A stretch of 64,000 nt of DNA from Nocardioides plantarum. GTDB taxonomy: Bacteria > Actinomycetota > Actinomycetes > Propionibacteriales > Nocardioidaceae. Every line of letters starts with the position of its first letter. The stretch's first letter is position 1. Location: NCBI RefSeq assembly GCF_006346395.1, contig NZ_VDMS01000001.1, positions 1,054,001 to 1,118,000 on the forward strand, written 5' to 3'. The notes below the pieces were generated by a model. That model made no database searches. It was not told the origin of the DNA and saw nothing but the letters and a program-made list of their open reading frames with translations. The position numbers and the translations under genes were made by a program. Positions 19,402 to 28,125 of the stretch are shown in pieces.

Positions 19402-21159
19402 TTACGTGCGGGAGGCGGACCAGGCCGCCCACAGCGTGGCGTAGGGGCCGTCGCCGGCGGCCAGCTCGGCGGGCGGACCGACCTCGACGACGCGGCCGTG
19501 CTCGAGCACGACGACGCGGTCGGCCTCGGCGGCGGTGGTGAGGCGGTGGGCCACCAGCAGCGCGGTCCGGCCCTCGAGCGCGCGGCGCATGCCGGTCTCG
19601 AGCACCCGGGCCCCCGCACTGCCGGCCTCGGCGGTGGCCTCGTCGAGCACCGCGACCTCGGCGCCGCGCAGCACGAGCCGGGCCAGCGCGAGCTGCTGGG
19701 CCTGGACCGCGGTGAGGCCCGCTCCCCCGCTGCCGACGCGGGTCGCGAGACCGTCGGGCAGGGCACGGACCCAGCCGTCGGCGCCGACGACGGCCAGCGC
19801 GGCGACCAGGTCGTCGTCGGTGGCCTCGGGGCGGGCCAGGCGCAGGTCGTCGGCGACCGTGCCGGCGAAGACGTGCACCTCCTGGCTGACCAGGGTGACG
19901 TGACGGGCGAGCTCGTCGCGGCCCAGCGCGGTGACCGAGGACCCGCCGACCTCGATGGTCCCGCCGCTCGGGGTGTGGATGCCGGCGACGAGCGCGGCCA
20001 GCGTGGTCTTGCCGGCGCCGCTGGACCCCACGACGGCCACGTGCTCGCCCGCGGCCACGTCGAGGTCGACGCCGTGCAGCACCTCGGCGCCGTCGGCGTA
20101 CGAGAAGCGGACGCCGCGAAGCCGCAGGACCGGTGCGGCCGGGGCGGGTGCACCCTCGGGCTCGGGCTGCTCGAGCATCGCGATCCCGGCGAGCCGGGCC
20201 AGCGAGGCGGTCGCGCTCTGCACCTCGTCGAGCAGGGTGAGCAGGGCGCTGATGGGGTCGAAGAGGCGGAGGAAGTAGAGCGCGGCCGCGGTCGCCTCGC
20301 CGAGGGTGGCCGAGCCGTTGCCGACGAGGACCGCCCCCATCACCAGCACCGCGGCGGTGCCGGTGAGCTCGCCGAGGTGGATGCGGCAGAAGAACCAGGC
20401 GCTCTTGTCGACGGCGTCCAGGTGGGCGCGGCGTGCCGACTCCGAGCGCGCGGCGACGCGGTCGAGGTGGCGAGGGCCCAGGAGCAGGGCCTGGACCGTG
20501 GGCAGCCCGCCGAGGGTCTCGACCAGCTGCTGGGAGCGCTCGCCCTCGGCGGCACGGGCGGCGGCGTAGAGGGGCGGGCTGACCCTGACGTAGAGCCGGC
20601 CGGCCAGCACCTGGAACGGCACCGCGGCCAGCCCGGCAAGGGCGAAGCGCCAGTCGAGCACGCCGAGGCCCACGACGGTGAGCGCCACGGTCAGCGCCGA
20701 GAACAGGAACTCCGGGAAGCCCTGGCGCAGCGCGTCGCTGACCCGGTCGACGTCGTCTCCGACGCGGGAGACGAGGTCACCGGTGCCGCCCTGCTCGAGA
20801 CGCTCCTGGGGCAGGCCGAGCGCCCGCTCGACGACGGTCTCGCGCAGGCGGGCGAGAGCCCCCTCGCCGACGCTGGTCAGCCGCGCCCGTCCGAGGGCGG
20901 CGAACAGGCCCTGCCCGACGACGGCGAGGCCCAGCACCACCAGCGGTGCGGTCAGGTCGCCGCTCGGGCCACCGGCCTGGCCGAGGTCGACCAGCCGGCC
21001 CAGGGCGGGCGGGATGACCAGACCGGCCACGGTCGTGGCGACCAGGAGCAGCACGGCGACGATCGCCCCGCGCCGGTCGGGGCGTACGGCGGCGGCCAGC
21101 TGGCGTCGGGCCTGCGCGGCGGTCGCGATGGGGAGGCGGAGATCCGCGGTCGTCGTCAC
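19402..21159 (-). CDS. ABC half-transporter (permease-ATPase) with intact Walker motifs, IrtB-like
   Basis: A 585-residue membrane protein with six helices in about residues 1-310, followed by an ATPase domain. Walker A is GSSGAGKTT, the Q-loop VSQE, Walker B VAVLDEAT and the H-loop VAHRLT, all canonical. The signature is not: the LSGGQ position reads LTAVQ, and the D-loop reads AEAGS. It is complementary to the preceding gene, whose signature is intact and Walker A is lost, so the pair must work as a heterodimer with a single competent ATP site. The GTG start overlaps the upstream stop (GTGA). Import of ferric siderophores is inferred from the neighbouring ferric reductase and iron box. Confidence 0.88.
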   Translation of the reverse strand: MTTTADLRLPIATAAQARRQLAAAVRPDRRGAIVAVLLLVATTVAGLVIPPALGRLVDLGQAGGPSGDLTAPLVVLGLAVVGQGLFAALGRARLTSVGEGALARLRETVVERALGLPQERLEQGGTGDLVSRVGDDVDRVSDALRQGFPEFLFSALTVALTVVGLGVLDWRFALAGLAAVPFQVLAGRLYVRVSPPLYAAARAAEGERSQQLVETLGGLPTVQALLLGPRHLDRVAARSESARRAHLDAVDKSAWFFCRIHLGELTGTAAVLVMGAVLVGNGSATLGEATAAALYFLRLFDPISALLTLLDEVQSATASLARLAGIAMLEQPEPEGAPAPAAPVLRLRGVRFSYADGAEVLHGVDLDVAAGEHVAVVGSSGAGKTTLAALVAGIHTPSGGTIEVGGSSVTALGRDELARHVTLVSQEVHVFAGTVADDLRLARPEATDDDLVAALAVVGADGWVRALPDGLATRVGSGGAGLTAVQAQQLALARLVLRGAEVAVLDEATAEAGSAGARVLETGMRRALEGRTALLVAHRLTTAAEADRVVVLEHGRVVEVGPPAELAAGDGPYATLWAAWSASRT

Positions 21160-22814
21160 GACAGCACCGCCGCGACGTAGCGCTCGTCGAGGACCAGCTC
21201 GGCGTGCGTGCCGGTGACCGCGGCGCGGCCGCCCTCGAGGAGCACCACCCGGTCGGCGACGGCGAGCAGGGCCGGGCTGGAGGTGACCACGAGCGTCGTA
21301 CGACGCCCGGCGCGCAGCGCGTGCAGGCCGCGGGCGACAGCGGCCTCGGTGACGGCGTCGAGCGCGGTGGTGGGGTCGTCGAGCACGAGCACCGGCGGGT
21401 CGGCGGCCAGCGCCCGGGCCAGCGAGAGGCGCTGGCGCTGGCCGCCGGAGAGCGAGGTGCCGTGGTGGCGCGAGCCGGCGTCGGCGAGCGCGGCCGCGAC
21501 GTCGGCGGCGCGGGCCGCGGCCAGGGCACGGTCGGGGGTCGGGCCGACGACGTCGACCAGCGGCTCGGTGAACAGCATCGCCTCGTGCGGCACCACGACG
21601 ACCGCGCGGTGCAGGTCGTCGAGCGCGACCTCGGTGGAGGCGACGCCGCCGACCAGGACGGCGCCGGCCTCGGGGTCGCGGCGTCGGGCCAGCGTGTCGA
21701 GCAGCTCCCGGCGCGCGACGAGGTCGTCGCACACCACGCCGACGAGCTCCCCGGGGGCGACCACCAGGTCGAGTCCGTGGAGGTGCTCGGTACGCAGTCC
21801 GGCCACCTGCAGGCCCTCGCCGAGAGGCCGGTCGGACGGGGCGGGGGCGTCGGTGACGGCGTACGGCGCCTCGAGGACGTCGGCGATCCGCTGCGCCGAG
21901 GCACGCACGGTGGCGATGCCGGCCCCGGCCCACGAGAGTCGGGCGACGGGTCCGACCAGGAACTGCGCCAACCCCACCCCCGAGACGAGCTCGCCGGGGC
22001 TGATCGTCCCGTCGAGGGTCAGCCGCGCGCCGACGCCGGCGACCGCGACCAGGAGGAACCCGGCGATCACCAGCGTCACGCCCTCGAGCGCGGCCTCGGT
22101 CGTGCCGGCGCGCACCCGGGCGCGGCGCGCCACCTGGCTGGAGGTCCGGAACCGGTCGACCGCGTGACGCTGCGCCCCCAGCCCGTGCAGCACGCGCAGG
22201 CCCTCGACGAGGTCGACCGCGAGGCCCGAGCTGTCGGCGGCGGCCTGCTGCTGGGCGGCGCTGCGCTCCTGCAGCGGGCGGGCCAGGAGGGGGACGACGA
22301 AGACCGCGACGGCCACGCAGCCCAGGGCCACCAGCCCGAGCGTGACCGAGGTCAGCATCAACGCCGCCGAGGCGACGAGCAGGGCGACCAGGCCGCTCAG
22401 GCCGACGCCGGCGACCACGACGGTCTCGCCGACGCGCTCGGCATCGGAGCCGGCCAGGCTCAGCGCGGCACCGGTGGGTTGCGCCCTCGTGGTGCCGCGC
22501 GGGTCGAGCAGGCGCGCGACGATGCGCTGGCGCAGGTCGTGCTCGGCCCGGGTGGCGACCCGCGCGCCGACCGGACCCGCGCCGTTGCCGGCGGCCGACA
22601 GGACGACGTACACCCCGGCGAGCACGGCGACCCAGACCAGGACCTTCGGGACCGACCCGGGCGCGATCGCGTGGTCGATCGCGAGCCCGACGATCACGGG
22701 CGTCGCGGCCTCGCAGACCTGGTGGAGGCAGAGCAGCCCGGCGTACGCCGCGAACCCGCCGCGCGAGCGACGGAAGGCCAGTTGGACGACACCGCCTGCT
22801 CCCCTGTCAGCCAC
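21156..22814 (-). CDS. ABC half-transporter with degenerate Walker A, IrtA-like
   Basis: A 552-residue permease-ATPase. The membrane part is about residues 1-300. In the ATPase part Walker A is unrecognisable (GVVCDDLVARREL in place of GxxGxGKS/T), Walker B ends DDPT instead of DEAT, and the H-loop His is replaced (VVTSSPALL). The signature LSGGQRQR is perfect. It would supply the signature for the partner's ATP site. GTG 22814 follows TAGCCT by six bases, a leaderless arrangement, and that hexamer lies inside a palindromic iron box. First gene of the three-gene iron operon. Confidence 0.87.
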   Translation of the reverse strand: MADRGAGGVVQLAFRRSRGGFAAYAGLLCLHQVCEAATPVIVGLAIDHAIAPGSVPKVLVWVAVLAGVYVVLSAAGNGAGPVGARVATRAEHDLRQRIVARLLDPRGTTRAQPTGAALSLAGSDAERVGETVVVAGVGLSGLVALLVASAALMLTSVTLGLVALGCVAVAVFVVPLLARPLQERSAAQQQAAADSSGLAVDLVEGLRVLHGLGAQRHAVDRFRTSSQVARRARVRAGTTEAALEGVTLVIAGFLLVAVAGVGARLTLDGTISPGELVSGVGLAQFLVGPVARLSWAGAGIATVRASAQRIADVLEAPYAVTDAPAPSDRPLGEGLQVAGLRTEHLHGLDLVVAPGELVGVVCDDLVARRELLDTLARRRDPEAGAVLVGGVASTEVALDDLHRAVVVVPHEAMLFTEPLVDVVGPTPDRALAAARAADVAAALADAGSRHHGTSLSGGQRQRLSLARALAADPPVLVLDDPTTALDAVTEAAVARGLHALRAGRRTTLVVTSSPALLAVADRVVLLEGGRAAVTGTHAELVLDERYVAAVLS

Positions 22815-22818
22815 CAGG

Positions 22819-22832
22819 TAAGGCTAGCCTTA
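22819..22832 (-). promoter_or_regulatory. Iron box (IdeR/DtxR-like operator) of the siderophore operon
   Basis: TAAGGCTAGCCTTA is a perfect 14-bp palindrome. Aligned in a 19-base frame with the usual IdeR/DtxR consensus (TTAGGTTAGGCTAACCTAA) it agrees at 14 positions. It covers the -10 hexamer of the operon, six bases before the GTG, so iron-loaded repressor would block transcription. No ideR gene lies in the window. Confidence 0.82.
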
Positions 22833-22928
22833 GTTGGCCGTCGGGCCGTCGCCGGGTCGGCCCCTTCGCCGAGTTCAGCCCTCGGCGGCGCGGGTGCTAA
22901 CGTGTCGCTTCGCGTCGTACGACGCACT

Positions 22929-23004
<76 letters not shown>

Positions 23005-23008
23005 CCCG

Positions 23009-23036
23009 AACCGCAGGTCGCTGTTGACCTGCGGTT
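23009..23036 (+). terminator. Terminator of tRNA-Ala
   Basis: AACCGCAGGTC (23009-23019) and GACCTGCGGTT (23026-23036) make an 11-bp perfect stem with a six-base loop, followed by TCGT. It begins five bases after the tRNA CCA end. Confidence 0.85.
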
Positions 23037-23377
23037 TCGTCATCCCCAGGCAGTCGCGGCGACCGGATCCCCTCTGTGGTTCGAGATCGACGAGCTCGCG
23101 CTCGCCCCCGAGGCCCGCCGGACTCCTCCACGCCTGGAGCCGTCGGATGGAGGACAGACGGAAGCTGAAGTCAAGCATCAGCCCGTTGTTCCGCCACGGA
23201 GACGACGGCCAGCTCCCAGCGCCGAGGCCCTCCGAGTCTGCTCGAGCTGACGAGCGAGGACGGGCAGAGCTAGGTAGACCGGTGTCTGTTCCCGAGTATC
23301 GCGGGCTGCGACGAGCTCGAGTCGTGCTGGGCGGGTGAGGCCTTACCGATGTTCACCTACGAGATCGCGGTGTGACT
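23037..23377. other. Intergenic region without a recognisable gene
   Basis: These 341 bases between the tRNA terminator and the stop of the ELWxxDGT-repeat gene contain only short open frames without family resemblance or ribosome sites. No repeat, att-like copy of the tRNA 3' end or integrase remnant was seen. Confidence 0.5.
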
Positions 23378-25792
23378 TCAGCGGTCGACTACCTTCGTGG
23401 TCGGTGCCGTGGGCGTGATGAGGGTCTTGTAGCCCGGACGGGTACGCACGATCTGGGCCGTCATACGTGCGCCGATGTCGGCGCGCACGAGCTGATAGGT
23501 CAGGGCATAGCTGATGGAGACGATGTGACCGTTGCGTAGCCATCGGACGCGGGTGCGTTCGGGGCTCGGGGTGACGGTCCCCGGGGAGGCTCGGAGGTGC
23601 GATCCGACGCGTGGTGTGCCGCTCACGGTCGGACGCCGGGTCACCCGGAACGAGCCAGGTCCGACAGCTCTAGCCGACGAGACCGCCCGCGCACTGGACC
23701 AGTCGGGTCGGGTGGCGGTCACCCGCACCGTCACCTGTCGCCCGTTGGCTCGAAGCGGCAGCTTGAAGGTACGCCGGTAGGCGCCGGCTACCGGCTGACC
23801 GTGGATGTACCAGCGGTAGCTGTAGCTGAGGTGTCCGGGGGTCCAGCTGCCGGTCAACGCGGTGAGCGTCGAGCCGACACGCGCATGTCCCGTGATCCGC
23901 GGCCGGGATCGGTTCACGATGTCGCCCTCGACCGGCTCGGTCGGTGCCGAGGTGATGCTTCGTGTCCTGTGACCTGGACTCGATGCGGTGACTCGTACGC
24001 GGACGCGGTGGCCGACGACACCCTCACCCGGAGTGAAGGTCGACTTGGTCTCGCCCCCGGCGGGTCGATCGTCGACCAGCCACTGGTAGGTGAAGGTGGC
24101 CGCGTCGGGTGCCCATTCTCCGGGGCTGGCGGTGAGCCGCGACCCCAGCACGGGGTCCCCCGGGACTGATGGTGGGGTCACGTTGACGGTCCGAGGCAGA
24201 GCAGCGTCCGGCGCAGCCGTGCTCCATAGCTCAAGACCGTGGGTGCTGTCGCCGACGGCCAAGAACAAGTTGCCGCCGACGGCCGCGAGCTGGTCGACCT
24301 GCTCGTAGAGCGCTGGACTTCCTCGGCCGTCGGCCCTGTCGCTGACGTCGACGTCCTCGACGATGAACGGAGTCTCCGAGACGGCGTCGGTGCTCCACAG
24401 ACTGCCACCATGGACGTCGTCGCTTCCTACGTAGTAGAGCCGGCCCCCCACCGCGGTGAGCTGTTCGGGCCGTGCACCAGGTAAGACACTCGAGTTGGGA
24501 AGCGGGTTCAAGCTCGTGACCAGCTCCGTTCCGGCCGTCGTGCCATCCGAGCGCCACAGATCGAAACTGACAGCGTCTTGCCGTGCGAAGAAGTAGAGAT
24601 TGCCCCCCATCACCGTTTGGAACCCGGTCGACCGGCTCGGCACCACTGCAGACAGCGGCTGCGTTCCATCCGTGGTGCCGTCAGAGGACCAGAGAACAGG
24701 ATCGCCACCGCTCACGGGGACCCAGAACAACGCGCGGCCACCCAAGGCATTGAGGTTGCGCCCCGCGAGAGACCGGCTCGTGGTGGCGTCGGCGGTGAGG
24801 TGCGTACCCGCGGGGGTGCCGTCGGAGACCCACGTCTCAGGGCCGTGGACCCCGTCGTCCGCCAGGAAAAAGACCTGGTCATCCGCAACCGTGATCTCCC
24901 GAGGGCCAGACGACGCCGGATACCCGCCGCTGTCGACGGCCGGGTTGATGTCAGAAACCATCACGGTCCCGGCGTCGGTGCCATCGGAGCGCCACAACTC
25001 GGTTCCGTGAAGACCGTCGTTCGCGGAGAACCACACTTCGTTCCCCACAGCCACCAGCGATTGAGGGTCTGAGGAGCCCGCGCCCGGCCGCAGGTCCGCC
25101 ACCCGGCGCGTCCCGCCTACGGTCCCGTCGCTTGTCCAGAGCTCGCGGTCGGTCCCGTCGACGTTCGAGTAGCTGAAGAACAATCGGCCACCCACCGCAG
25201 CCAGGTAGGCCGGGGAGCCGCGCCCTCCCCCGTCGACCGCAGGAGTGTTTGTCAACGGCAGCGTTCCTCGAACGGTGCCATCGGTCACGAACAGCTCAGG
25301 ATCCCGCCCCGGGGCTTCAGCGACAAAGAAGCCGAGACCACCCGCTGGCACCACGGCAGACGGACTTCTCACGTTCAAGTCCCAGGTTCCGGCGGCGGTG
25401 CCGTCAGAGCGCCAAAGTTCACGGTAGAGCCGACTTGGAGCCAATACGGAGTACAAGGCTTGACCGCCAAGATCAACGATATCCAGCGGCCTTGATGACG
25501 CCGCTCCGGGAATGGAGTCGGCGACCAAGTCGACGCCAGGAACCCCGTCTACGTGAACAGGTACGCGGTGTGCTGGGAAATCTGTCTGTCCCGGCTCAGC
25601 ACTTGCCTCCGGCGACACCAGGGCTGTGACCACCAGGAGTGCCGCGACAGCGCAACTGGCCGCGAATTGAGCCGCGAGCCGAACCTCCAGATTGCGTACA
25701 CGAATCGAACCGCGGCTCAGACCTCCAATATTCGTGCGAATGGCGGAACTCTCCCATCCTTTGCGGTCACGCCGCGAACACTCGTCAGGCAT
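23378..25792 (-). CDS. Secreted ELWxxDGTxxGT-repeat protein with Ig-like C-terminus
   Basis: About 804 residues. A signal-peptide-like stretch (FAASCAVAALLVVTALVSPEASA) is followed by at least six repeats of the type ELWRSDGTxxGT between about residues 90 and 480 (a beta-propeller-like kelch/hyalin arrangement). Three Ig-like modules of about 90 residues, each with a Tyr-x-Trp or Arg-Trp strand, extend to the end. The start is uncertain: no ATG, GTG or TTG sits directly before the signal peptide, and the nearest in-frame ATG (25792) overlaps the stop of the XRE-TPR gene, giving a 40-residue lead. Surface adhesion or ligand binding is plausible, function unknown. Local GC appears lower than in neighbours, which suggests acquisition. 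Confidence 0.75.
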   Translation of the reverse strand: MPDECSRRDRKGWESSAIRTNIGGLSRGSIRVRNLEVRLAAQFAASCAVAALLVVTALVSPEASAEPGQTDFPAHRVPVHVDGVPGVDLVADSIPGAASSRPLDIVDLGGQALYSVLAPSRLYRELWRSDGTAAGTWDLNVRSPSAVVPAGGLGFFVAEAPGRDPELFVTDGTVRGTLPLTNTPAVDGGGRGSPAYLAAVGGRLFFSYSNVDGTDRELWTSDGTVGGTRRVADLRPGAGSSDPQSLVAVGNEVWFSANDGLHGTELWRSDGTDAGTVMVSDINPAVDSGGYPASSGPREITVADDQVFFLADDGVHGPETWVSDGTPAGTHLTADATTSRSLAGRNLNALGGRALFWVPVSGGDPVLWSSDGTTDGTQPLSAVVPSRSTGFQTVMGGNLYFFARQDAVSFDLWRSDGTTAGTELVTSLNPLPNSSVLPGARPEQLTAVGGRLYYVGSDDVHGGSLWSTDAVSETPFIVEDVDVSDRADGRGSPALYEQVDQLAAVGGNLFLAVGDSTHGLELWSTAAPDAALPRTVNVTPPSVPGDPVLGSRLTASPGEWAPDAATFTYQWLVDDRPAGGETKSTFTPGEGVVGHRVRVRVTASSPGHRTRSITSAPTEPVEGDIVNRSRPRITGHARVGSTLTALTGSWTPGHLSYSYRWYIHGQPVAGAYRRTFKLPLRANGRQVTVRVTATRPDWSSARAVSSARAVGPGSFRVTRRPTVSGTPRVGSHLRASPGTVTPSPERTRVRWLRNGHIVSISYALTYQLVRADIGARMTAQIVRTRPGYKTLITPTAPTTKVVDR

Positions 25793-27158
25793 TCGACCCG
25801 GCTCGCCCCTCCACCACCGCCACCCTGAGGCTCTGGGTCCGCACGTCGAGTCCGGTCGAGGACGCTGCGCGTCGGTAGGCGTCGCGGGCCTGGTCGACCA
25901 GGCCGGCCTCGTCCAGCAGGTTGCCCAGGTCGAACCACATCTGTCCGGCACCGCGATCGGCGCCGATGCCGGTGAGGACCCGGATCGCCTCCACGTAGTG
26001 GGTGCGCGCACCGTCCACGTCACCGCTGCTGGCGGCGACCTGACCGAGCAACGTCAACCCGGCCATCTGGACGAGGGGCAGGTCGCCGGCCATCTCCAGA
26101 GCGCGTTGTGCGTGCTCGCGGGCTCGCTCGGCGTCGTCCTCCATGAAGTGGGCCCGCGCGAGCACGAGCGTGTTGCGGGCGTGGTCGACGGTGTTGGCCG
26201 AGCTCCACTCGAGCTCACGGCCGGCGAGGTCGAGCATCGACTTCGCCTCGTCGATGTGCGGCGGGTCGGCCCTGAGAAGAATGGTGCCCAGCTGGGTCCT
26301 CATCCGAGCTAGGTGGCGCACGCCGTCCTGGCTCTCCAGGAGATGAAGTGCCCGGCGCGCCAGGTCCAGGGCCAGGTCGATGGCGCCCGACTCTGCCTGG
26401 ATGACGCTCATGTTCCAGTACGCCGCGGCACGAGCGGCCGCCGAGTCCAGGTTCTCCGCGACAGCGAGCGCATCGCGACAGATCGCCTGGGCCCCGGCTT
26501 CGTCCCCGGCCTCGAACAGGGCCGCGGCCAGGGTCACCTGCAGCTTGACCGCCTCGTCGATCCCGACCTCGACGGCGCCGGCCACGGCGTCCAGCGTCTG
26601 ACGCGCGATCTCGATGGCACCGGAGAGGTCCCCGGACTCGCGGCGCAGGCTGCTGAGCGCCGTGGCGGCTCTCAACCTCGTCCTGGCCGAGACGTCCTCG
26701 GCGAGCAGCTCCTGGTAGTCGGACTCGGCGGACGGGTCGGCCAGCGCCTCCCGAGCGGTGGCGCTGATCAGTCGTGCGCGTTCGACGACCTCGCTCGAGC
26801 CCAGCGACGCTGCCTCGTCCACGATGGCCCGCGCCGCGGTGAGCGCCTTCTGGGGATTGCCGCCCACCAGATCGAGCTCAGCAAGGTCGACACGCAGCAG
26901 GACGGCACGACCGTCGACAGCATCGGCGCCCACGATGAGGTCGCGAATGGGAACCCGCAGGCGCTCAGCGAACTGGATGAGCACCTTCGTTGCCGGCCGA
27001 CGCTCTCCCCGCTCGATGCGGGAGATGTGCGCCGCGGACACGGAGCCCTCGCCCAGCTCAGGTTGGGTCATACCCGCAGCCACCCGAGCCGTGCGGATGC
27101 GCTCCCCCAGCAGCTTGGGGTCTAGAGCCTCCAGTTGACGCACCAGTTCTCGATCCAT
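25785..27158 (-). CDS. XRE-family regulator with TPR domain
   Basis: A 457-residue protein. An N-terminal helix-turn-helix (LGERIRTARVAAGMTQPELG, then AAHISRIERGERRP) covers about residues 15-70. It is followed by a long alpha-helical array of tetratricopeptide-type repeats, for example MRTQLGTILLRAD and VQMAGLTLLGQVAAS, to the end. This domain plan is that of peptide-sensing regulators of the RRNPP kind (PlcR, Rgg, AimR) and of some developmental regulators of actinobacteria. CACGAT lies six bases before the ATG. It diverges from a 41-codon gene for a secreted pre-peptide, a typical arrangement for a receptor and its signal; this link is inferred. The ELWxxDGT-repeat gene follows with overlap. 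Confidence 0.85.
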   Translation of the reverse strand: MDRELVRQLEALDPKLLGERIRTARVAAGMTQPELGEGSVSAAHISRIERGERRPATKVLIQFAERLRVPIRDLIVGADAVDGRAVLLRVDLAELDLVGGNPQKALTAARAIVDEAASLGSSEVVERARLISATAREALADPSAESDYQELLAEDVSARTRLRAATALSSLRRESGDLSGAIEIARQTLDAVAGAVEVGIDEAVKLQVTLAAALFEAGDEAGAQAICRDALAVAENLDSAAARAAAYWNMSVIQAESGAIDLALDLARRALHLLESQDGVRHLARMRTQLGTILLRADPPHIDEAKSMLDLAGRELEWSSANTVDHARNTLVLARAHFMEDDAERAREHAQRALEMAGDLPLVQMAGLTLLGQVAASSGDVDGARTHYVEAIRVLTGIGADRGAGQMWFDLGNLLDEAGLVDQARDAYRRAASSTGLDVRTQSLRVAVVEGRAGSNA

Positions 27159-27428
27159 CCGCACATCGTGCCCTCTCGGACCTGGCCGCACGGCAAGAAC
27201 TGCTGCAACGCGCTCAAGAGATTTGCCAAGAGGTGTCTCTACACACTCCCCGACGGTCGCCGTCCCAGTCGCGCCGCCGCCGACCGGCCGACTTCGACGA
27301 GAGGGCCTTCAGCGACTCATCTGACCCACTAATTAACACGCGTCACAAATTGACATGATTTAGCACGTTTTGAACTTGTCATTGCTTGACTCCGGGCGTC
27401 CATTCCCACGAACCCCGGAGCCACAGCC
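27159..27428. promoter_or_regulatory. AT-rich divergent promoter region between regulator and pre-peptide
   Basis: This 270-base gap contains an AT-rich island (about 27328-27382) unusual for the window. It includes TTGACA at 27350-27355 and an inverted repeat TGACA (27351-27355)/TGTCA (27377-27381). A -35-like element is therefore present, but no convincing -10 was found at standard spacing. It is the likely binding site of the XRE-TPR regulator. Confidence 0.4.
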
Positions 27429-27554
27429 ATGTCCCAGCCCACTCGCTACCTCGTCGCCACCGTCGCCCTCCTCCTCAGCGTGGTCACCGCTGCCGTCGTC
27501 TCCACCCCTGAGCCAGCGCCGGCCCAGGCGAACGACCGCACCTGGTGCTGTTGA
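27429..27554 (+). CDS. Short secreted pre-peptide, putative signalling peptide
   Basis: A 41-codon gene preceded by GGAG eight bases before the ATG. The product has a basic n-region (MSQPTRY), a hydrophobic core (LVATVALLLSVVTAAVV) and a Pro/Glu-rich c-region ending AlaGlnAla. Cleavage there by signal peptidase would leave only seven residues, NDRTWCC. A whole product consisting of an export signal plus a C-terminal heptapeptide is the design of PapR-type pheromones. It diverges from the XRE-TPR regulator gene. Coding status rests on the ribosome site, the signal peptide and context; there is no family to compare. A Cys-Cys end could allow a disulfide or ring. Confidence 0.6.
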   Translation: MSQPTRYLVATVALLLSVVTAAVVSTPEPAPAQANDRTWCC

Positions 27555-28125
27555 GCAGCGATGCCACCCACCACCGCTCTCGCCTCACCAGGAGGTGACG
27601 CTCATCCACTCGCTCCGATCGGGCAGGAGACGGCGCCATGGCCCTGCCTTGGTTCGATGTCGTCGTGCGGGACTTCCCCGCCATGAGGACGTGCGCCTCG
27701 CGCCCCGGCCCTGGAACCAGCGGTCCGGAGCGCCCGGACGGCCTCGTGGAGTCGGCGGAGTCCGCCTCTGGCTCGAGCCAGGTGCGCGCAGACCGAAACA
27801 GCGAGTGTCCGCGGGGCCAGTGAGTGGCGTGGACGGCCGATGACGGATCGGTGAGGTTGTCTGCGGTTGTCACCAGTCACCTCCACGTCGGTCACTGGCC
27901 CGGCAACGGATCGACCCTCGATATCGCCGGCAACCTGCCGGCGTCGTGCGGTTGATCGGAGGTCCTGACACCACGGGAGGGCCGGCGTGATGCCGGCCCT
28001 CCCTGGTGGTGCGTCCGGTTTGCCCCACCGCTCGACTCCGCGCCGGGCAACCGACACTCGACGACGTCAGCCACGGTGGCGAAGGTCGACGGCACCAATG
28101 CCGTGGGCCGGCCGGCCCTCGTCGT
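27555..28125. other. Intergenic region after the pre-peptide gene
   Basis: This 571-base stretch has no gene I can support. A 61-codon frame at 27638-27823 (start MALPWFDVVV) has AGGAG upstream but no resemblance to anything and a biased composition, so it is not called. The main structure is the strong terminator at 27971-28009. The block may contain decayed coding sequence. Confidence 0.4.
27971..28009. terminator. Strong GC-rich terminator hairpin
   Basis: GGGAGGGCCGGC (27975-27986) pairs perfectly with GCCGGCCCTCCC (27992-28003) around the loop GTGAT. Outer CCAC/GTGG extends it past a small bulge. It lies between plus-strand sequence from the pre-peptide side and the convergent gene ending at 28126, so it could end either transcript. 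Confidence 0.75.

Noticed and set aside
27638..27823. 61-codon frame downstream of the pre-peptide with a ribosome-like site
   Set aside because: No export signal, no similarity and skewed composition; it is too weak to call as a gene.
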